Of a stretch of 64,000 nucleotides of DNA, positions 35,525 through 44,989 are shown piece by piece. The notes beneath the pieces were generated by a model that searched no databases, had not been told where the DNA came from, and saw only the letters and a program-made list of their open reading frames with translations. The number at the start of each line of letters is the position of its first letter. Positions within the stretch are counted from its first letter, which is position 1. A program made the translations under genes and the position numbers. The DNA is from Mycobacterium sp. 1081908.1 (GTDB taxonomy: Bacteria; Actinomycetota; Actinomycetes; Mycobacteriales; Mycobacteriaceae): positions 21,747 to 85,746 of the forward strand of contig NZ_LZLY01000005.1 of assembly GCF_001673535.1 (NCBI RefSeq). Direction: 5' to 3'.

Positions 35525-36397
35525 TTATTCCGATGTAATTCTTAGCTGCTCAGAGCGCCTTTTCGCGGCCTGGACGGCGGCGTCGACGGCCACCCGCAAT
35601 CCCCCTCGCTCCAGTTCGCGCAGCGCAGCGGCGGTGGTGCCGCCGGGCGAAGTGACGGTCGCGCGCAGCTGCGCCGCCGACGCGTCCGCCCGCATCCCCG
35701 GCGGCTCCCCCTCGACGACGCGCTCGGCATCCATCCGCTCGAGCAGCATCGCCGCCGAGCCGGCCATCGTCTGCGCGGTCAGGTCGGTGGCGACCTGCCG
35801 GCTCAGCCCCGCCGCGACGCCGGCGTCCACCAGCGCCTCCACCATCAGGAAGAAATACGCCGGACCCGAGCCGGACAGCGCCGTCACGGCGTCCATCTGC
35901 GATTCCGGAACGGTGAGCACCCCGCCGACGGAGTCGAACAGCGCCGACACCCCCTCGAGCTGCGCTTCGGTGACGAAGCGGCCCTTGGCCAGCGCGGTCA
36001 CCCCCGCGCCCACCAACGCCGCGGCGTTCGGCATCGCCCGGACCACCGGCGTCCCGGCCGGCAGCTTGGATTCGAAGTAGGTGATCGTGATCCCCGCCGC
36101 GACGGTGACGAACACCTGCTCGGCGCTATCCGTCTCGGCCGCGCTTGCTGCCCGGGCCAGCTCCCCGAGCACCGTCTCGACGTCGGCCGGCTTCACCGCG
36201 ACGACGACGAAGGACGCGTTGTCCACCGCGTCGGTGACCGACGCCAAACGCACCGAATAGGTGTCCGCCAGGTACTTGGCGCGCTCGGGCACTCGTTCGG
36301 CCACCACCAGGTCCTTGACCTGCCGCCCGGCCCGCAGCAGTCCCGAAAGCAGCGCCTCGCCGATGCTGCCGCCGCCGATGATCGCGATTCTCGCCAT
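35525..36397 (-). CDS. proC: Pyrroline-5-carboxylate reductase
   Basis: 290 residues. Last step of proline synthesis. NAD(P) site IAIIGGGSIGEALLSGL at the N-terminus, VVVAVKPADV, VRAMPNAAALVGAGVTAL, and the dimer/active-site block DAVTALSGSGPAYFFLMVEAL with LTAQTMAGSAAML. Full length with a clear ATG after GGGAGG-like bases. Stands between the thioesterase gene and the BldC-like gene, matching Rv0500. Confidence 0.95.
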   Translation of the reverse strand: MARIAIIGGGSIGEALLSGLLRAGRQVKDLVVAERVPERAKYLADTYSVRLASVTDAVDNASFVVVAVKPADVETVLGELARAASAAETDSAEQVFVTVAAGITITYFESKLPAGTPVVRAMPNAAALVGAGVTALAKGRFVTEAQLEGVSALFDSVGGVLTVPESQMDAVTALSGSGPAYFFLMVEALVDAGVAAGLSRQVATDLTAQTMAGSAAMLLERMDAERVVEGEPPGMRADASAAQLRATVTSPGGTTAAALRELERGGLRVAVDAAVQAAKRRSEQLRITSE

Positions 36398-36426
36398 GGG
36401 AGGAAAGCATTCCAGAACAGCGGGCG

Positions 36427-37254
36427 CTAGCGAGCGGCAGGGACCAACGCCAGCTGGCGCGCTTGCACCACCAGGCGGCCCAGCTGGTCGACGACGATGT
36501 GGTCCTCGTCGAACCAGTCATGCCCGATCTCCACGCAGGTGGCGATGATGCGCAGCCAGCCATCGGCGGGCAGGGCGCGCAGGAACGCGGTCAGCTGGAT
36601 GGTGGGCGCCCAGCCGGTGCGGTCCACGGCGAACGTCACCGGCGCCGACAGGTCCCCGCACATGAGCGCGAACAGCCCGTCCGGGGCCACGTCGCGGGGC
36701 CGGGCCCACATCTGGATCACCGGCGGGTGGCCGTCGCGGGGCCGCATCGTCGACAGCAGCGGCCGCACGTCGCAGCCCTCACCCAGGTGCACCAGGCCGG
36801 CCAGCGGGTGGCCGGGGACGATCGGTTCGACGTCGTCGGGCGGCTCGGGTGCCATCAAATCGGCGACCGGGTTCGCCGACAGCAGCGGCGCGTGCGAGCC
36901 GTCGGCCGGATAGTGCTCCGGCTGGCCGAGGTTGACCACCGCGTGCACCGCGGTGCGCTCGCCCTGCATGAGCTCGACGTCGACGACGCTGATCCGGCGG
37001 CCGCGCTTGCGGAAGGAGGTCACCAGCCGCATGGGCCCCGGATCCGGCGCCCACAGGAAGTTCGCCGACACGGCCACCGGTTGGGGTCCGTCCGGGTCTT
37101 CGCCGCACGCGGTCCGGGCGGCGTTGGCGCACAGCGCCAGCATCGCGCCGCCGTGCACCTTGGGCCCGATGGTCCAGTGCTTGTCGAGCTCGCCCTCGTA
37201 CACGCCGGGGCCGGCCTCCCGCAACGTCATCGCGGTGGTGAATAAGGCGTTCAT
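36427..37254 (-). CDS. Acyl-CoA thioesterase-like double hot-dog protein (Rv0499-like)
   Basis: 275 residues. Two hot-dog-like halves: HWTIGPKVHGGAMLALCANA in the first, DGLFALMCGDLSAPVTFAVD in the second, as in TesB-like thioesterases used on acyl-CoA. No signal peptide. Substrate unknown. ATG start; 24 bases after the stop of the upstream isomerase gene, so likely one operon with Rv0498/Rv0497/ppx homologues. Confidence 0.8.
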   Translation of the reverse strand: MNALFTTAMTLREAGPGVYEGELDKHWTIGPKVHGGAMLALCANAARTACGEDPDGPQPVAVSANFLWAPDPGPMRLVTSFRKRGRRISVVDVELMQGERTAVHAVVNLGQPEHYPADGSHAPLLSANPVADLMAPEPPDDVEPIVPGHPLAGLVHLGEGCDVRPLLSTMRPRDGHPPVIQMWARPRDVAPDGLFALMCGDLSAPVTFAVDRTGWAPTIQLTAFLRALPADGWLRIIATCVEIGHDWFDEDHIVVDQLGRLVVQARQLALVPAAR

Positions 37255-37278
37255 GTATCTCCTGGGTGATCCTGAAAG

Positions 37279-38121
37279 TCACCGCATCAGGTGGGTGCGC
37301 GCGAATTGCAGCGATTCGGTGAGCATGGCTTCACGCTCGTGCGCCGAACGCGCGCTGGACGTGGACACCTCGAGGATCACGTGCCCGGCGAAGCGGCCGC
37401 CGGCCAGCATCTGGCACACCTCGGCGGTCGGTTGGGTGCCGCGCCCGGGCACCAAATGCTCGTCCGCGGGCAGGCCGCTGCCGTCGCACAGGTGCAGATG
37501 GGTCAGGCCCTCGCCCATCCGCTGGGCCATGTCCAGCGAATCGGTGCCCGCGGTCGCGGTGTGGGACAGGTCCAGCGTGTAATTCGCGTGGTTGCCGTCC
37601 AGCGGGTCGTACGACGGCGCGAACGCCGAGATCGCCGGGCCCGGTCCGCCGCCCCGCCTGCGCATCCGTTCCAGCGACTGGCCGGCCCCGAAGAACCGGT
37701 CGGCACGGAACGGAAACATGTTCTCCACGGCCACCTTGACGTCGCTGGACGCCTCCAGGGCGGCCACCTGGTCGCTGAATCCCTCGGCGTAGCGACGCTG
37801 CCACCGAAACGGCGGGTGCACGACGACGGTCTGGGCGTCCAGCTGCTCGGCCGCCCGCACGCTGCGGTCCAGCTTGGGGATCGGGTTGGCGCCCCAGACC
37901 CGCTGCGAGATCAGCAGGCAGGGCGCGTGCACGGACAGCACCGGCACGCGATAGCGCCGGGACAGCTTCTTGACCGCGCCGATGTCCTGGCTGACCGTTT
38001 CGCTCCAGACCATCAGCTCGACGCCGTCGTAACCGAGGCGGTCCGCATACTCGAAGGCGGCCTCGGCCCGCAACGGGTAGACCGAGGCCGTCGATAGGCC
38101 AACTTTGATTGCCGGGCGCAC
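37279..38121 (-). CDS. Sugar phosphate isomerase/epimerase (xylose isomerase-like TIM barrel, Rv0498-like)
   Basis: 280 residues. AP-endonuclease-2/xylose isomerase-like TIM barrel: RLGYDGVELMVWSE, VLSVHAPCLL, VVVHPPFRW, VAVENMFPFRADRF, YTLDLSHTATAGTDS and LHLCDGSG supply the usual His/Glu/Asp metal ligands. Substrate not known. GTG start. It lies between the Rv0497-like membrane protein and the thioesterase gene. Confidence 0.87.
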   Translation of the reverse strand: MRPAIKVGLSTASVYPLRAEAAFEYADRLGYDGVELMVWSETVSQDIGAVKKLSRRYRVPVLSVHAPCLLISQRVWGANPIPKLDRSVRAAEQLDAQTVVVHPPFRWQRRYAEGFSDQVAALEASSDVKVAVENMFPFRADRFFGAGQSLERMRRRGGGPGPAISAFAPSYDPLDGNHANYTLDLSHTATAGTDSLDMAQRMGEGLTHLHLCDGSGLPADEHLVPGRGTQPTAEVCQMLAGGRFAGHVILEVSTSSARSAHEREAMLTESLQFARTHLMR

Positions 38122-38137
38122 TGTCGGTGTGTGGCGC

Positions 38138-39088
38138 CTAGCCCGACTGCAACGACAGCACCAACGGCCCCAGGGTGATCAGCGCCCCGACCGCGACGGC
38201 GATCAGCGTGCTGGCGATGTCCTCGGTCTTGCGGACCACCCGGACCCCCACCACCAGGCCGAGAATGACCAGCACCGAAAGCACCAAGGCCACGATGCTG
38301 TTCCAGCGCCACAGCTCGTCGAACGCGACGAACAGCCCGGCCCCGAACGCCACGGCCAGCATCGACTGCAACACGATCAGCGTTCCCCGCCACAGCGACG
38401 TCAGCCGGCCGGGCGCCTCGTGTGCGCGCTCGGCCTCGAGGCCGAGGCGGTCTTCGTGCCGTTCCTCTTCGGCCAGCGCATCCGCGCCCCGCTCGGCGCC
38501 GCGCCGGCGCGCCACCTCGTCGGCCAGCGTCTGCCCGCCGAACAGCGTGGAATCGGACTGCAGGTAGGAGCGAACGTAGGCGGAATCCTCGGACGTCGGT
38601 TCGGCTTCGCGAACCTCGGAGTCCATCACGTCCACCGGGATGTCGGCGTAGTGGTCGACGGGGTCCGGGCTCATGCCCTCGGCGCCGGACCGGCCGGTGC
38701 GGTCGTCGGGCACGTCGGCGTGCCGCTGGGGCCGCGGGTAGGCGCTGCGCTCGGGTCCCGTCAGCCGTTGCGGTTGCGTCGGTGACTTCGGCCAGCGCGG
38801 CTCGGGTTCGGACCAGTACGGGGATTTGGGCTGTTCCTCGGCGACGTGCTCGGCGGTCGGCTCGGTGACCTGGACCGTTCCATTGGCGCGGGGTTCGGTT
38901 TCGTCGTCACGGATGACCGGGATTTCGCCGGTCAGCTCGGCGACGGTGACCGCGTCGCTGTCGCCGCGCCGACGGCGACGACGCCGGGTGACCGACGGTT
39001 CGCCAATCGTTCCGTTCCTGGCCAGGAGTTCGGCCACCGAGATCGGCCGAGTGCCAGGGCTCTCGGTCTCGGAGTGTGGTCCGCTCAT
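38138..39088 (-). CDS. Rv0497-like membrane protein with disordered cytosolic domain
   Basis: 316 residues. About 225 N-terminal residues are hydrophilic, proline- and acid-rich with an RRRRRR cluster near 36-41 and several Thr/Ser-rich short motifs ([16 protein letters not shown]), then about three hydrophobic helices to the end. M. tuberculosis Rv0497 is reported as a substrate of Ser/Thr kinases such as PknD, and the TGEIP-type threonine region is kept here. Function unknown. The ATG overlaps the ppx stop as ATGA. Confidence 0.85.
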   Translation of the reverse strand: MSGPHSETESPGTRPISVAELLARNGTIGEPSVTRRRRRRRGDSDAVTVAELTGEIPVIRDDETEPRANGTVQVTEPTAEHVAEEQPKSPYWSEPEPRWPKSPTQPQRLTGPERSAYPRPQRHADVPDDRTGRSGAEGMSPDPVDHYADIPVDVMDSEVREAEPTSEDSAYVRSYLQSDSTLFGGQTLADEVARRRGAERGADALAEEERHEDRLGLEAERAHEAPGRLTSLWRGTLIVLQSMLAVAFGAGLFVAFDELWRWNSIVALVLSVLVILGLVVGVRVVRKTEDIASTLIAVAVGALITLGPLVLSLQSG

Positions 39089-40101
39089 GATTTGTCGCCC
39101 TTCGACCGGTGGGAGTTCCGATCAGCCTTCTGACCTCCAGCATCGCGCACCGAAGTCTCGACAAGTGCACTTCCGTCGGCCTCGCTATCGAGTTTTCGCA
39201 AGATGAGACCTTCCCGCAACGCCCACGGGCAGATGTCCACCGCTTCGATCGACAGCACGCGCATACTCGCCTCGGCCACCAGGGCACCCGCCACGATCTG
39301 GGGTGCCCGCTCGGCGCTCACTCCTTCCAGTTCAGCCCGGTCAGCGGTCGTCATCCTAGAGATGAAAGATATGAGTTGTCTGAGGCCGTTTGCTGTCAGC
39401 GTCCGCTTCACCCGCGGTCCGGCCGCCGACGGCGCGGCCCCGGTGAGCCGCGCCAGCGAGCGGAACGTCTTGGACGTGGCGACCGCGAGATCGGGGGCGC
39501 CGGCGTCGAGCACCGTGTCACGGGCGTCGGCGAGCTCGGCGTCCAGCCAGTCCCGCAGCATCGCCACGCGGCGCCGGCCGGGCGGATCGTCCGGCAGCCA
39601 CTCGCGGGTCAGTCGCCCGGCGCCCAGCGGCAACGACAGCGCGACCTCGGGCTCCTCGTCGACGCCGCTGGACAACTCCAGCGATCCCCCACCGATGTCG
39701 AGGTTGATGATTCGCCCGGCGCTCCAGCCGTACCACCGCCGCACCGCCAGGAAGGTCAGCCGCGACTCGTCGACGCCGCGCAGCACCTCGAGCTCGACGC
39801 CGGCCTCTTTGCGGACCCGCGACAGCACGTCGTCGGAGTTCTCCGCGTCGCGGACCGCCGAGGTGGCGAAGGCCATCAGCTCCTCGCAGCCGGAGCTGTC
39901 GGCGATCTTGGCGAACTCTTCGATCGTCGAGACCAACTTGTCGGCGCCGCGTTTGGTGATCTTTCCCGAGCTGTCAATGGACTCCGAGAGGCGCAGCGTC
40001 GCCTTGGTCGAACTCATGGGTGTCGGGTGCCCACCGCGGTGCGCGTCAACCACCAACAGGTGAACTGTGTTGCTGCCCACGTCGAGCACACCTAACCGCA
40101 C
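39085..40101 (-). CDS. ppx1: Exopolyphosphatase / guanosine pentaphosphate phosphatase family (Ppx1)
   Basis: 338 residues of the actin-like ASKHA fold. [17 protein letters not shown] at the start and [13 protein letters not shown] in the second subdomain are the phosphate-binding loops. Shorter than E. coli GppA, as is typical of the actinobacterial Ppx1 (Rv0496), which hydrolyses short polyphosphate. GTG start. Opposite to the Rv0495c-like gene. Possible link to the SenX3-RegX3 phosphate system encoded nearby is by function only. Confidence 0.93.
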   Translation of the reverse strand: MRLGVLDVGSNTVHLLVVDAHRGGHPTPMSSTKATLRLSESIDSSGKITKRGADKLVSTIEEFAKIADSSGCEELMAFATSAVRDAENSDDVLSRVRKEAGVELEVLRGVDESRLTFLAVRRWYGWSAGRIINLDIGGGSLELSSGVDEEPEVALSLPLGAGRLTREWLPDDPPGRRRVAMLRDWLDAELADARDTVLDAGAPDLAVATSKTFRSLARLTGAAPSAAGPRVKRTLTANGLRQLISFISRMTTADRAELEGVSAERAPQIVAGALVAEASMRVLSIEAVDICPWALREGLILRKLDSEADGSALVETSVRDAGGQKADRNSHRSKGDKS

Positions 40102-40173
40102 AGAAACAACCTAGTCGGAGTCGTCTCGCGTCGAAGGGCCAGCCAGGCGGAATCGTGGACTAACGTTGGAAAA

Positions 40174-40959
40174 GTGGCAGATCCGCACCCGCAGCCGGGA
40201 CAAGAGGTCGAATTGGATTTCGCCCGTGAGTGGGTGGAGTTCTACGACCCGGACAACCCCGAGCACCTGATCGCGGCCGACCTCACCTGGCTGCTGTCGC
40301 GTTGGACGTGCGTGTTTGGCACCCCGGCCTGCCGCGGCACGGTCGAGGGCCGCCCGGACGACGGGTGTTGCTCGCACGGCGCGTTCCTGTCCGACGACGA
40401 CGACCGCGCGCGGCTCGACGACGCGGTCAAGACGCTGACCGACGACGACTGGCAATTTCGCGAAAAAGGCTTGGGCCGCAAGGGTTATCTGGAACTCGAC
40501 GAGCATGACGGGCAGCCGCAGTACCGCACCCGCAAGCACAAGGACGCGTGCATCTTCCTGAACCGGCCGGGCTTTGCCGGCGGCGCCGGGTGCGCACTGC
40601 ACACCAAGGCGCTCAAGCTGGGTGTGGCGCCGCTGACCATGAAACCCGACGTCTGCTGGCAGCTGCCCATCCGGCGCAGCCAGGAATGGGTGACCCGGCC
40701 GGACGGCACCGAGATCCTCAAAACCTGGGTCACCGAATACGATCGCCGGGGCTGGGGCTCCGGCGGCGCGGACCTGCACTGGTATTGCACCGGCGACCCG
40801 GCCGCCCACGTCGGCGCCAAGCAGGTCTGGGAAAGCCTGGCCGACGAGCTCGAAGAGCTGCTCGGCACCAAGGCCTACGCCGAGCTGGCGGCAATGTGCA
40901 AGCGCCGCAGCAAGTTAGGGCTCATCGCGGTGCACCCGGCCACCCGGGTCGCCGAGTAG
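40174..40959 (+). CDS. Conserved cysteine-rich hypothetical protein (Rv0495c-like)
   Basis: 261 residues with conserved cysteines in [36 protein letters not shown] and [12 protein letters not shown], plus a late WYCTGDP. The spacing suggests a metal or redox site. The family is widespread in actinobacteria and Rv0495c is reported essential or near-essential, but I cannot assign a reaction. GTG start; no membrane segment. Convergent with the FadR-like gene by 13 bases. Confidence 0.85.
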   Translation: MADPHPQPGQEVELDFAREWVEFYDPDNPEHLIAADLTWLLSRWTCVFGTPACRGTVEGRPDDGCCSHGAFLSDDDDRARLDDAVKTLTDDDWQFREKGLGRKGYLELDEHDGQPQYRTRKHKDACIFLNRPGFAGGAGCALHTKALKLGVAPLTMKPDVCWQLPIRRSQEWVTRPDGTEILKTWVTEYDRRGWGSGGADLHWYCTGDPAAHVGAKQVWESLADELEELLGTKAYAELAAMCKRRSKLGLIAVHPATRVAE

Positions 40960-40972
40960 CCCGAGCCGTGGC

Positions 40973-41695
40973 TCAGGTCTCGTGAGTTTTCCTGTAGGCC
41001 AACACCATTCGCAGTGCGCTGGCGTTTAGGTAGCCCTCGACCGCCGCGGCGGCCGCCTCGGCGTCGCGCGCCAGCACCGCGTCGGTGATGGCCCGCAGGT
41101 CCGCGACCACCGGGGCGGCGTCGTCATAGGCCGCGGTGAGCTCGTGCTCGCGGCCGCCGAACGCGTGCTCGACCCAGCGATACATCAAGCCCAGCGCGCG
41201 GTTGCGGCTGCCGTGGATCAGCACCCGGAAGTAGGCGAGGTCGGCGGCCTGCAGCGCCGCGGGCCCGTCGGCGTCGGCCACCGCCGCCAGCGCGGCGCGC
41301 AACGCGTCGGCATCCTCGGGCGTGCCCCGCTCCGCGGCCAACCGCCCGATCAGCGGGCCCAGCGCCGCCCGGATCTCCAGCAGCTCGGCCAGGAACTCGG
41401 GGCCGAGTTTGCGCACCAGCGCCTCCACGACCGCGGGATGGGTCAGCGCCTCGGGGTCGCGCACCACGTTGCCGCTGCCGTGCCGGGCCTCGATGAGCCC
41501 CATCTGCTGCAAGCGGGCCAGCCCCAGGCGCAGCGACGTGCGGTTCACGTTGAGCTGCTCGGCCAGCTCCCGCTCGGGCGGCAGCGTGGACCCGGGCGGG
41601 AAGGCGCCGTCGAGGATGGCGTCGGCGATCGACGCGGCGATCTGTTCATCGACCCGCTGTCGATCCGGCGGCTGCAGCGCACTTGACTGGTTCAT
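40973..41695 (-). CDS. GntR/FadR-family transcriptional regulator (Rv0494-like)
   Basis: 240 residues. N-terminal winged helix-turn-helix of GntR type ([31 protein letters not shown]) and a C-terminal FCD helical effector domain ([20 protein letters not shown]). M. tuberculosis Rv0494 binds acyl-CoA-related ligands and represses its own promoter. The ATG at 41695 is used; a TTG four codons upstream (41707) would match the longer M. tuberculosis annotation. Divergent from the three-gene oxidoreductase operon, likely its regulatory target. Confidence 0.9.
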   Translation of the reverse strand: MNQSSALQPPDRQRVDEQIAASIADAILDGAFPPGSTLPPERELAEQLNVNRTSLRLGLARLQQMGLIEARHGSGNVVRDPEALTHPAVVEALVRKLGPEFLAELLEIRAALGPLIGRLAAERGTPEDADALRAALAAVADADGPAALQAADLAYFRVLIHGSRNRALGLMYRWVEHAFGGREHELTAAYDDAAPVVADLRAITDAVLARDAEAAAAAVEGYLNASALRMVLAYRKTHET

Positions 41696-41717
41696 TGGCT
41701 CAACCAATATAGTGGAC
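41688..41717. promoter_or_regulatory. Candidate FadR-type operator over the regulator start
   Basis: Nested inverted repeats TGGTT/AACCA (41688-41692, 41702-41706) and TTGG/CCAA (41695-41698, 41704-41707), with a further TGGACCAA half at 41713-41720 nearby. FadR-like proteins prefer TGGT-ACCA palindromes. It overlaps the regulator's start codon, fitting autorepression and control of the divergent operon. Confidence 0.5.
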
Positions 41718-41772
41718 CAACCGGGTGCGAGGGATCAAGCGCGCGCCCGCGTCCCGATCGGAGGTGAGCCAC

Positions 41773-42729
41773 ATGGACGACGAGATGCGATCGGCCGCGG
41801 CCCCGCGCTGGCGGGGCAAGGCCGGCCGCGTGGAAGTCTGGTACGCCACCCTGTCGGATCCCGTGACGCGCGCCGGCCTGTGGATCCACTGCGAGACGGT
41901 GGCGCCGCTGCACGCGGCGGACGCGCCCTACGCGCACGGCTGGGCGACGTGGTTCGCGCCCGACGGTCCGCCGCGCACCGAGCGGTTCGGCCCCGAACCC
42001 GCCGCGCCGGCGGCGGGCGCGGCCTGGTTCGACGCGGCCGGCGTGCGCGCGGCCCCGGAACAGCTGGCCGGCAGCGCGGGGTCCCTGGCGTGGAACCTGT
42101 CCTGGAAGGACGCCGGCGCGCCGCTGTGGACGTTCCCCCGCGCGGCGTGGGAGCGCGAGTTGTTGCCGGGCGCCCAGGTGGTCCTCGCGCCCACCGCCGA
42201 GTTCGCCGGCTCATTGACCGTCGCGGACGCCGCGGTCCACGTCGACGGCTGGCGCGGCGGCGTCGCCCACATCTACGGGCACGGCAACGCCCGGCGCTGG
42301 GGATGGATCCACGCCGACCTCGGCGATGGCGACGTGGTGGAGGCGGTCACCGCGGTGTCCCACAAACCGGGGCTGCGCCGCCTCGCGCCGATGGCGTTCG
42401 TCCGCTTCCGTATCGACGGAAAGGATTGGCCCGCAAGCCCTTTGCCGTCGCTTCGGATGCGCACGACGCTGGGTGTGCGGCACTGGCAGCTGGAAGGGCG
42501 AATCGGCGGTCGCCGGGTGCTCATCCGCGTCGACCAACCACCGGAGCGGTGCGTGAGCCTGGGATACACCGATCCCGACGGCGGCCGCGCGGTGTGCACC
42601 AATACCGAGCAGGCCGACATCCACATCGAAGTCGACGACCGGCACTGGTCGGTGCTGGGAACCGGGCACGCCGAGGTTGGGCTGCGCGGCGCCGACGCAC
42701 CCGAGATCAACGAAAGGATCCCGACGTGA
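41773..42729 (+). CDS. Conserved hypothetical protein (Rv0493c-like)
   Basis: 318 residues. Tryptophan-rich, beta-type sequence with no signal peptide or helix (VEVWYATLSDPVTRAGLWIH, LSWKDAGAPLWTFPRAAW, YGHGNARRWGWIHADLGDGD). The pattern suggests an AttH/hydroxyneurosporene synthase-like or tocopherol cyclase-like lipid-binding barrel, but this is a guess. A GGAGGT ribosome site seven bases ahead decides the ATG over an upstream GTG. First gene of a three-gene operon with a GMC oxidoreductase, so an acyl or terpenoid substrate is plausible. Confidence 0.82.
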   Translation: MDDEMRSAAAPRWRGKAGRVEVWYATLSDPVTRAGLWIHCETVAPLHAADAPYAHGWATWFAPDGPPRTERFGPEPAAPAAGAAWFDAAGVRAAPEQLAGSAGSLAWNLSWKDAGAPLWTFPRAAWERELLPGAQVVLAPTAEFAGSLTVADAAVHVDGWRGGVAHIYGHGNARRWGWIHADLGDGDVVEAVTAVSHKPGLRRLAPMAFVRFRIDGKDWPASPLPSLRMRTTLGVRHWQLEGRIGGRRVLIRVDQPPERCVSLGYTDPDGGRAVCTNTEQADIHIEVDDRHWSVLGTGHAEVGLRGADAPEINERIPT

Positions 42730-43055
42730 GTTTTGCTCTCGACCCGCCCCTGCTCTTTGCCGCCGGAGTGCTCATCGAGCGGCGCGTACCCTCGGACCGC
42801 CGCGATCTGGCCGAGGCCGCCACGCTCGGGGTTTTCTTCGGCGGCTCGTTCGGGCTCTACAACAACGTGCCCGGCCTCGGAGTGCTGTGGCGGCCCTTCC
42901 GCGCCCAGAACGGGCGCGACTTCATGTGGAACAGCGGGGTTTTCGGCGTCGATACCGCGCGGGCGGGTTGGCCGCTGCACGCGGCGGCGGGCGCCATCTT
43001 CGCCACCTATCCGTTCTTCATCAAGCTGGGGCGCCGGCTCGGGCGCCTCATATGA
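42726..43055 (+). CDS. Small conserved protein (Rv0492A-like)
   Basis: 109 residues with mild hydrophobic segments near 29-45 (LAEAATLGVFFGGSFGLY) and 80-100 (AGWPLHAAAGAIFATYPFFI); possibly two membrane helices. Conserved motif FMWNSGVFGVD. GTG start overlaps the previous stop (GTGA) and its stop overlaps the GMC gene start (ATGA), so the three genes are translationally linked. Function unknown; may be a membrane partner of the oxidoreductase. Confidence 0.8.
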   Translation: MSFALDPPLLFAAGVLIERRVPSDRRDLAEAATLGVFFGGSFGLYNNVPGLGVLWRPFRAQNGRDFMWNSGVFGVDTARAGWPLHAAAGAIFATYPFFIKLGRRLGRLI

Positions 43056-44911
43056 GCCGTCTCGCCGCGTCGTTCGGTGCCGCGCTGCTCCCCGAGGAGT
43101 GCGGCGGCCCGGCACCGGCGCAGCTCGCCGGTCGCGTCGACCGCTACCTGAACCGGCTGCCCCCGACCTCGCGGTGGGCGGTGCGGGCCGGGCTGCTCTC
43201 GGTCGCCGCGGCCAGCTACCTGACCAGCGGCCGCCCACTGTCGCGGCTCGACGCGGGCCAGCGGGACCGGGTGCTGCGGCGGGTCGCGGCGCTCGGCCCC
43301 GACGCCGGTGCCGCCATCGAGGCGATGAAGGCGGTCGTGTTGCTCGCCAACGGCGCCGAAACCTATGCGCCCGAGCTGCTTTCGCGCGCCCAACGACACG
43401 ACATCGCGCGTCCCGATGCGCCCTTGAACATCACCCCCTCGACCGAGAGCCGCTCCGTCGTCGCCGCCGACGCCGTCGTCGTGGGGTCCGGCGCCGGCGG
43501 CGCGATGGCGGCGCGCACCCTGGCGCGGGCCGGGTTCGACACCGTCGTGCTCGAGGAGGGCCGCCGCTGGACCGTCGAGGAATTCCGCAGCACCCACCCG
43601 ATCGACCGCTACGCCGGCCTGTACCGGGGCGCGGGCGCCACCGTCGCACTGGGCCGCCCGTCGGTGGTGCTGCCAATCGGTCGAGCGGTCGGCGGCACCA
43701 CGGTGGTGAACTCCGGCACCTGCTACCGCCCGCCGGCCGGCGTGGTGCGGCGCTGGCGCGACCACTTCGGCCTTGCCCTGGCCGATCCGGACCGGCTGGC
43801 CGAGCGACTCGACGACATCGAGCGCACCCTGCGGGTGGCGCCGGTGCCGCTGGACATCATGGGCCGCAACGGTCGGCTGCTGCTGGACGCCGCCGCGACG
43901 CTGGGCTGGCGGGCGGCGCCGATCCCGCGCAACGCGCCCGGCTGCGAAGGCTGTTGCCAGTGCGCGATCGGCTGCCCACGCAACGCCAAATTCGGCGTGC
44001 ACCTCAACGCGTTGCCGCAGGCGTGCGCGGCGGGGGCGCGGATCATCTCCGAGGCCCGCGTCGAGCGGGTGCTGCACCGGCATGGGCGCGCCCGCGGGGT
44101 GCGCGCCCGCCGGCCCGACGGCACCGCGCTCGACGTCCTGGCGGACACCGTGATCGTCGCCGCCGGCGCCACCGAGACGCCGGAGCTGTTGCGGCGCAGC
44201 GGTTTTGACGCGCACCCCCGGCTCGGGAGAAACCTCGCGCTGCATCCGGCGATGATGCTGGCCGGGCGTTTCGACGACGACGTCGTCGCGTGGCACGGGG
44301 TGCTGCAAAGCGCGGCGGTCCACGAGTTCCACGAGTCCCATGGCGTGCTGATCGAGGCGACCTCCACGCCGCCGGGGATGGGCTCGATGGTCTACCCCGG
44401 CTACGGCGCCGAGCTGCTCGGCTGGCTGGACCGCGCGCCGCAGGTCGCGACGTTCGGCGCCATGGTGGCCGATCGGGGCGTCGGCTCGGTGTCCTCGGTG
44501 CGCGGCGACACGCTGGTGCGCTACAACCTCGCCCGGGCCGACGCCGCCAAGCTGATGGTCGCGATCGAGGCGATGGGCCGGCTGCTGTTCGAGGCGGGCG
44601 CCGTCGAGGTGCTGACCGGCCTGCCCGCGGCGCCGACGGTGACCTCGCTGCCCGCGCTGCGCGATGCGCTGGGCCGCAGCGACGCGCGAAGCCTGCACCT
44701 GGCCGCCTTTCACCCCACGGGCACCGCGGCCGCGGGCGCCGACGAGCAGCTGTGCCCGGTCGACGAAACCGGGCTGCTGCGCGGCGTCGACGGCGTGTGG
44801 GTCGCCGACGCGTCGATCCTGCCCAGCTGCCCGGAGGTGAACCCGCAGCTGTCGATCATGGCACTGGCGCTGGGCGTCGCCGACGAGGTGGTCGGCGCGC
44901 GCGCCAGCTGA
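43052..44911 (+). CDS. GMC-type FAD oxidoreductase (Rv0492c-like)
   Basis: 619 residues. After a 135-residue helical head comes the FAD Rossmann motif (AVVVGSGAGGAMAARTLARA), GGTTVVNSGTCYR, a cysteine cluster EGCCQCAIGCPRNAK that resembles the long-chain alcohol oxidase/gluconate-dehydrogenase branch of GMC enzymes, and the C-terminal HPTGTAAAG plus NPQLSIMALALGVAD with the catalytic His/Asn pair. Likely oxidises a lipid alcohol or sterol-like substrate. Substrate unknown. Third gene of the operon divergent from the FadR-like regulator. Confidence 0.9.
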   Translation: MSRLAASFGAALLPEECGGPAPAQLAGRVDRYLNRLPPTSRWAVRAGLLSVAAASYLTSGRPLSRLDAGQRDRVLRRVAALGPDAGAAIEAMKAVVLLANGAETYAPELLSRAQRHDIARPDAPLNITPSTESRSVVAADAVVVGSGAGGAMAARTLARAGFDTVVLEEGRRWTVEEFRSTHPIDRYAGLYRGAGATVALGRPSVVLPIGRAVGGTTVVNSGTCYRPPAGVVRRWRDHFGLALADPDRLAERLDDIERTLRVAPVPLDIMGRNGRLLLDAAATLGWRAAPIPRNAPGCEGCCQCAIGCPRNAKFGVHLNALPQACAAGARIISEARVERVLHRHGRARGVRARRPDGTALDVLADTVIVAAGATETPELLRRSGFDAHPRLGRNLALHPAMMLAGRFDDDVVAWHGVLQSAAVHEFHESHGVLIEATSTPPGMGSMVYPGYGAELLGWLDRAPQVATFGAMVADRGVGSVSSVRGDTLVRYNLARADAAKLMVAIEAMGRLLFEAGAVEVLTGLPAAPTVTSLPALRDALGRSDARSLHLAAFHPTGTAAAGADEQLCPVDETGLLRGVDGVWVADASILPSCPEVNPQLSIMALALGVADEVVGARAS

Positions 44912-44964
44912 GTGTGAATCCTGGGCGCCATGTGTGCACAATCCCGGCCCGGGCTTCACACTCA
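44909..44964. repeat. Inverted repeat after the GMC oxidoreductase
   Basis: TGAGTGTGAA (44909-44918) and TTCACACTCA (44955-44964) are exact inverted copies with 36 bases between, which themselves include GGGC/GCCC arms and a GTGTGCAC palindrome. It begins in the GMC stop codon. It may act as a terminator or be a dispersed intergenic repeat; other copies were not seen in this window. Confidence 0.6.
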
Positions 44965-44989
44965 AAAGCCGTCAATGCACACTCGGTGA

